Source: Opisthorchis felineus
Taxonomy: Eukaryota; Platyhelminthes; Trematoda; Opisthorchiida; Opisthorchiidae
Length of the DNA: 64,000 nt
Direction: 5' to 3'
Assembly (NCBI GenBank): GCA_004794785.1
Contig: SJOL01006390.1
Span: 295,340 to 359,339 of the forward strand
Part shown: piece by piece, positions 61,237-64,000 of the stretch
How the letters are laid out: each line of letters starts with the position of its first letter
Numbering within the stretch: position 1 is the stretch's first letter
Notes under the pieces: model-generated
The model's input: only the letters and a program-made list of their open reading frames with translations
Databases searched by the model: none
What the model was told of the DNA's origin: nothing
Translations under genes and position numbers: made by a program

Positions 61237-62795
61237 AGTTCTATGCTTGGGAAGACAAGGGAATGGGATGAGGTTAGCAAAGCATGGTGAGTCTGAGGAG
61301 ACATCAGATGGGATAATGTGCATTAATATATATAGAGAGAAAGACTTGACATCTACCGCTATTAGGGTGGTGACAGTGAGTGAGTATGTGAGAGTGGATA
61401 GGGATGGATTTGCACTTAGTCAACTAGCAACCAAGCAAGGGTTGGGTTTGCTAACATATGATATTGAATTACGAGAGATACAGTGCAAACCGACATAAGC
61501 ACGCAGAGAGGTAGTGTGGTTGGGGAAATCAGAAGTATAAGTACTGACGAGGGTTAACTTCCGAGATGATGGGCTAGCTTATCTGGCATTTGTTACTTAA
61601 ATTGGGCAGCAAAATAACCTAGGAGAGAAAGTAAGCGTAGGTAAGAAATAGTCACCAGTCCCAGAAGCACTGCTATCAGCTTCAATTTAACAAGTGGTGC
61701 ATGGCGAATAAATAGTCTTTGGACACTCGTCTTGCATGCTGGTAGCAGAGGGTTAGGAACCTCTGTTTACATATATTTCTCATTGTATATGTTCGCTACT
61801 GGGAGAAGCAGGTACGTGCGTGTGTGTTGTTTGGCCGACTAAGTGGGCTTTGGTGCGGTACAACCCCAATATGACGAAGGCAGCTGCAGCTCCGTACATC
61901 GATGTAAACCATGGGCATCACAGAGTCTTCAGGCTATCCCATCTGTGTTTTTTTTACGAATATCTTTCTCCTTTTTTTACAGACAAATGTCCAGTTTCTT
62001 CTCCTTTTTTTATATTCGTCTGTAGCTTATGGCTTTGCCAGTTAAATGACAACCGGGACGAGTCCAGCCCAGCGGCAACAAACAGAAACAACAGTCCTCT
62101 TTTATTGGTTTCCTGAATTAAAGGCCATGCTCAGAACCACCGGCGATGGGCGAAGCACCCGTGCTACTGGAGGGGTGATGGGTATACGAACGCACCATGG
62201 TGCAACGCAACAGGGCGACCCTCCCTGCAGGACGTACCGACCACCACACGAGGTTTTCATCCCTCGTGCATGCTACCAGATCTGCAAGGCGGCATGCCAC
62301 TATGCAGTCATAATTGCGGCTTGTGCAATAATATAAACTCCAGCTACCAGATATTTTATCTAGTCGGGGGAAAGCCAGGCCAGTAAAACAGCTCAGTCAT
62401 TTCGAACAAGCAAACGACATACAGCCGCTGGAAAAGGCAAGTCGCGGAGGCAAATGAGACGGCAGCTACCATTGGAACAATAGGCACAGAACGGAGATGT
62501 CCAGAGTGTGTGATCCATGGCTAAACGATGACGGAGCGTGAGCTATCGAGCCAAACAGAGGCGTACCGCAATGTTGTGTGCGTGTGTTGAATGGGTTGCG
62601 TGGCGTATAATACGTCCTCAGGTATGACAAACTCTGTTCTTTCCTTGGTTTATGTTGGGTAGGGTTAGGCAAGACGAGGCACCACTCATTAATCAGAGCG
62701 GATAGAGTAGTCCAGGGCAGGGACTTAGCTGGGAGGAACGTGCTATAAGTTGCTTCAAGCAAGTCAAGAGGTAGCACAGTATAGTAAGGGTGCGG
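61237..62795. other. No gene or repeat recognised
   Basis: A 103-codon minus frame at 62466-62777 and shorter plus frames were read without finding a domain. No RNA gene is evident. Confidence 0.5.
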
Positions 62796-62866
62796 CTTAT
62801 TTTTTAAATTTTTTGTTTTAACTATTTATTTATTTTTTTCGTCCACTAAATATACCTTCGTCAAAC
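62796..62866 (-). other. 3' untranslated end of the CR1-like LINE
   Basis: Directly after the stop codon the minus strand becomes A-rich (several runs of A separated by T), consistent with the 3' end of the LINE and with insertion downstream. The exact tail end is unclear. Confidence 0.5.
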
Positions 62867-64000
62867 TCAGAGGTGGTCTGGACCCCGTTCATAAAGGAGA
62901 TCAGGGGATAATTGGGTATTGAGTAGGGTGGCTGCGGCTTCACACGTAAGGAAGTTATCTACAGACTGCGAAAACGTATGTTGGTGTGTGATATCTCGAA
63001 ACCGATCGGGAAGACTGTTCCAGATGCGAGTGTAGTAGACCAGGAAGAAGTAGTGGCGCAGGTTTGTACGCGCTTGAGGGCACACTAAGAGGTTGCTGGA
63101 ATTACGGATTTTATAGCGCGCACATAATTTTACGCTTGGCCTAGCCTCTGCTATAAAAGCTTTTTGGTGCAAAAGACGGTGTAGTAGAGTTAAATTTAGC
63201 TTTAACCGTCTGAGCCATAGTGGCTCAAGGCCTAAGATTATACAGCGGGAGCGGTAGGAGAGAGGACTAGTCCGTGGGAATAACTTTTTGGTGAATGATC
63301 GTTGGACGTTCTCGAGTGCCAGCTTACAACTTTGGGTATAGAGGGAAGAGAAAGCAGGACAGAATTCCACAATTGGTCGCACGCATAGCTTGAAAATTGC
63401 GACCTTTGTGTCTCGAAGATGGAAGGAGCGTAATATTAGAAAGCAGAACCTACGTGCCCGGGCAACCTGGAACTGGACTTGATGAGAAAAATTAAAGGTG
63501 CAAGAGTATCTGAGACCAAGGTCTTTGATCTCTGTGGAATGAGCGACGGGGTTCCCATTAATTGTGAACATATCAGCTGGCACGGAGCAGCGGCAGAAAG
63601 TTATATGGGACTTGGAAGAAGAGAAGTTTAGGCTATAGGCACTTGACCAGCGAGTCAGAGAGTCTAAGTCTTGTTGGACCTGGCGGAGGGCAAGATCTTT
63701 AGCAGAGGGGGGAAATGTGTAAGTGATTTTTATATCGTCCGCGAAAAGGAAGGGTTTGCCATGGGATACGGCGTCGAAGACGTCGTTGATATATAGTAGG
63801 AAGAGGATGGGACCTAGCACGCTCCCCTGAATGACTCCACTGGTGATCGGTAGTGGGGATGACTGTTTGTCACCTATTTGTGTTATCTGTGACCTATCAG
63901 ATAGATAGGAGGTGAACCACTGAAATAAGGACCCAGTGATGCCAACAGAATTAAGTTTTTTCAGTAGGGATGCGTGAGGGACCTGGTCAAAGGCTTTCTG
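62867..64000 (-). CDS. CR1/jockey-like LINE reverse transcriptase, C-terminal part, runs off the right edge
   Basis: An open frame of 377 codons that continues past base 64000, so no start is present in the window. On the minus strand it opens at the edge with QKAFDQVPHASLLKKL (RT block 3). It continues with GVIQGSVLGPILFLLYINDV (the GxPQGSxLGP block, Pro changed to Ile) and the catalytic FADDIKI (FADD in place of YADD). The thumb region LTRWSSAYSLNFSSSKSH follows, then a ~230-residue C-terminal domain with the usual IWNSLP motif near its end. Motif order is that of CR1/jockey-type LINEs. No stop or frameshift appears in 1.13 kb, unlike the other LINE remnants here, so the copy is recent. An apurinic-type endonuclease should lie to the right. 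The protein copies its own RNA at a nicked chromosomal target. Confidence 0.9.
   Translation of the reverse strand, partial: QKAFDQVPHASLLKKLNSVGITGSLFQWFTSYLSDRSQITQIGDKQSSPLPITSGVIQGSVLGPILFLLYINDVFDAVSHGKPFLFADDIKITYTFPPSAKDLALRQVQQDLDSLTRWSSAYSLNFSSSKSHITFCRCSVPADMFTINGNPVAHSTEIKDLGLRYSCTFNFSHQVQFQVARARRFCFLILRSFHLRDTKVAIFKLCVRPIVEFCPAFSSLYTQSCKLALENVQRSFTKKLFPRTSPLSYRSRCIILGLEPLWLRRLKLNLTLLHRLLHQKAFIAEARPSVKLCARYKIRNSSNLLVCPQARTNLRHYFFLVYYTRIWNSLPDRFRDITHQHTFSQSVDNFLTCEAAATLLNTQLSPDLLYERGPDHL

Noticed and set aside
1..64000. Bacterial-style operons, ribosome-binding sites, CRISPR arrays
   Set aside because: Spliced genes, LTR elements and microsatellite-tailed retroelements show this is eukaryotic; no regularly spaced short direct repeats of CRISPR type are present.

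Overview
The window is eukaryotic, intron-rich, repeat-laden nuclear DNA. It has two host genes with GT-AG introns up to about 9 kb, and decayed copies of five retroelement classes plus one intact LTR element. The mix (a divergent Cys-loop receptor subunit, Penelope-like sequence, and a ~0.3 kb hammerhead-ribozyme repeat resembling the schistosome SM-alpha type) suggests a parasitic flatworm, perhaps a tapeworm with a large genome. That assignment is inference; no taxon marker is present.

Layout. 1-1.6 kb: remnant of an R2-like non-LTR retrotransposon on the minus strand. 4.36-4.9 kb: dispersed repeat. 8.16-8.75 kb: intact, intronless ARF-family GTPase gene (+). 11.96-34.83 kb: a nicotinic acetylcholine receptor-type subunit on four recognisable exons (+) that join in frame into 467 residues. 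Its introns hold a foldback repeat with an apparently complete type I hammerhead ribozyme (16.66-16.72 kb), a tRNA-derived SINE (25.5 kb) and a decayed second hammerhead copy (29.8 kb, minus). 35.8-36.6 kb: Penelope-like reverse transcriptase remnant (+). 37.6-38.1 kb: second copy of the 4.36 kb repeat. 38.53-43.05 kb: structurally intact Ty3/gypsy element with two LTRs, a target-site duplication and a single uninterrupted gag-pol reading frame. 43.1-46.9 kb: ORF-dense stretch without a recognisable product.

46.9-62.8 kb is a repeat-dense block. A ~133 bp degenerate satellite is split by a 1.4 kb insertion. Six or so copies of one (ATT)n-tailed retroelement family lie in both orientations, two of them nearly identical and inverted about 7.5 kb apart. 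A second repeat family lies inverted inside them, giving the block a roughly palindromic plan. The right edge (62.87-64 kb, minus) carries the open 3' half of a CR1-like LINE reverse transcriptase that runs off the window.

The two host genes are unrelated in function: one is an ARF-type membrane-traffic GTPase with a substituted catalytic glutamine, the other a ligand-gated channel subunit with unusual pore charges. The most interesting non-gene signal is the hammerhead ribozyme repeat. It occurs in inverted and head-to-tail junctions near Penelope-like sequence, consistent with a ribozyme-bearing Penelope-LTR or retrozyme-like element.
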